Position numbers and translations under genes: made by a program. A stretch of DNA of 14,657 nt from an uncultured bacterium (lineage in GTDB: Bacteria > Actinomycetota > Coriobacteriia > Coriobacteriales > Atopobiaceae), in assembly GCA_905214175.1 (NCBI GenBank), contig CAJMLD010000018.1, positions 1 to 14,657 on the forward strand, written 5' to 3'. Position 1 is the stretch's first letter. Each line of letters begins with the position of its first letter. A model generated the notes under the pieces. It did no database searches, was not told the origin of the DNA, and saw nothing but the letters and a program-made list of their open reading frames with translations. Positions 13,821 through 14,657 of this stretch are shown piece by piece.

Positions 13821-14657
13821 ATGCCCTATGGATTTGGCGCCGCACTCACCTGGGCGCTCGACACGGTAATTCTCGGTATCGCGCTTGCCAACCCTGCCTT
13901 TGCGGCAACGCCGCAGGCAATCGCACTGGCGGCCTTTACCAGCACCTTCCTTCACGACGCAAGCTCGGCGGTCTTCTCGTTTGCCTACATGGGAATCCGT
14001 CGCAAGCTAGGCGAGACCTGGCGTACGCTTCGGAGCAAGAGCGGCCTGGTGATCGTGGGTGCCGCTCTTATCGGCGGGCCGGTGGGCATGACGGGCTACG
14101 TGCTTGCCATCAACAACATTGGGCCCGCGTACACGGCGGCGATTTCTGCGTTCTTCCCGGCGTACGGCGCAGCGCTTGCGACCGTGGTCCTGAAGGAGCG
14201 CATGCGACCCTACCAGTGGGCGGGACTCGCGGCGTGCCTGGTTGCCGTGGCCGTACTGGGCTGGACGCCCGTTGACGGCGTGCCCGGAAGCTGGACCATG
14301 GGTATCATTGGCGCCTTGGTGTGCGTGCTTGGCTGGGGCACCGAGGCCGTAGTGATCGACTGGGGCCTGCGCAATGCAAGCGTGGACGACGAGTGCGCCA
14401 TGCAGATACGACAGACAACCTCCGCCCTTACGTACGCACTGGTCATCCTTCCACTGCTCGGCGCGTGGCCTAGCACCATCGAGGCCCTCGTCTCGAGCGC
14501 CATGCCCACCATTGCCCTTGCGGCGCTCTCTGGTACGGTGTCCTACCTGCTCTACTACAAGGCCATCGCGAGCATTGGCGCCTCGCGTGCCATGGCCCTC
14601 AACATCACCTACTCTGCCTGGGCCATTCCCTTCTCGCTCCTACTCCTGGGCATGATC
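13821..14657 (+). CDS. licB: LicB-like choline permease (DMT/EamA family), 3'-partial
   Basis: Membrane transporter predicted to bring choline into the cell for the kinase-cytidylyltransferase encoded just upstream. The frame stays open for 279 codons to the window edge, so probably only a few tens of residues are missing. It is strongly hydrophobic, with about nine predicted membrane segments in view (roughly residues 5-25, 33-56, 75-96, 103-124, 131-148, 157-175, 200-215, 227-247, 255-278). It shows the EamA hallmark of a helix ending in VVLKERMRPYQWAGL (about 122-136), next to the conserved stretch GMTGYVLAINNIGPAYTAA (89-107). The ATG has AGAGGGG (13808-13814) 6 nt upstream and lies 23 nt after the licC-licA stop, so the two genes are co-transcribed. 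The substrate assignment rests mainly on the neighbour; the family also moves other small metabolites. Confidence 0.8.
   Translation, partial: MPYGFGAALTWALDTVILGIALANPAFAATPQAIALAAFTSTFLHDASSAVFSFAYMGIRRKLGETWRTLRSKSGLVIVGAALIGGPVGMTGYVLAINNIGPAYTAAISAFFPAYGAALATVVLKERMRPYQWAGLAACLVAVAVLGWTPVDGVPGSWTMGIIGALVCVLGWGTEAVVIDWGLRNASVDDECAMQIRQTTSALTYALVILPLLGAWPSTIEALVSSAMPTIALAALSGTVSYLLYYKAIASIGASRAMALNITYSAWAIPFSLLLLGMI

Noticed and set aside
1..14657. tRNA, rRNA, CRISPR arrays, insertion sequences, prophage or attachment sites
   Set aside because: None seen on reading both strands. The window is almost entirely coding, and the only notable repeats are the intergenic dyads and the GlgB tail codons.

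Overview
This 14.7 kb window is G+C rich (roughly 60%). It is read entirely on the + strand and densely packed with genes. It looks like chromosomal DNA from a high-GC Gram-positive gut or oral anaerobe, most likely a member of the Coriobacteriia (an Olsenella, Atopobium or Collinsella-like lineage). That placement is an inference from base composition, the paired glgC/glgD genes, the clostridial-type glycogen proteins and the choline-decoration genes. No rRNA or other marker gene is present to confirm it.

Positions 1-11835 hold a nearly complete glycogen gene cluster: glgB (branching enzyme, 5' end cut by the window edge), glgP (phosphorylase), glgC and glgD (ADP-glucose pyrophosphorylase catalytic-type and non-catalytic-type subunits), glgA (synthase), and a 1092-codon fusion of a GH13 amylase/neopullulanase-like enzyme to a GH77 (MalQ) 4-alpha-glucanotransferase. 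GlgC/GlgD make ADP-glucose, GlgA polymerises it and GlgB branches it. GlgP and the fusion protein would take the polymer apart again, with the fusion probably serving as debranching and disproportionating activity, since no separate glgX or pullulanase gene is seen. From glgC to the fusion gene the spacers are only 3-11 nt, so these four genes are almost certainly co-transcribed. A strong intrinsic terminator follows at 11882-11927.

The glgB-glgP spacer (2163-2293) is the main control region visible. It holds a 12-bp perfect inverted repeat, a perfect TATAAT -10 element with no good -35, and then a 13-bp perfect inverted repeat. The arms of the second repeat carry two copies of the palindrome GAACGTTC exactly 21 bp apart. 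This resembles a two-operator site for a LacI-family sugar repressor placed over the transcription start of glgP-glgC-glgD-glgA-malQ.

Positions 11930-14657 hold a second unit that appears unrelated to glycogen: a three-part protein (winged-helix-like N-terminus, LicC-type phosphocholine cytidylyltransferase, LicA-type choline kinase) followed by a LicB-like choline permease that runs off the end of the window. Together they would import choline and activate it to CDP-choline for decorating surface polymers. A hairpin that could cover the ribosome binding site precedes the first gene.

The most unusual points are a 69-residue histone H1-like Lys/Ala/Pro tail on GlgB, loss of the normally conserved region I histidine in the same enzyme, the paired-palindrome operator, and the two multidomain fusions. 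I see no tRNA or rRNA genes, CRISPR arrays, insertion sequences or phage genes.
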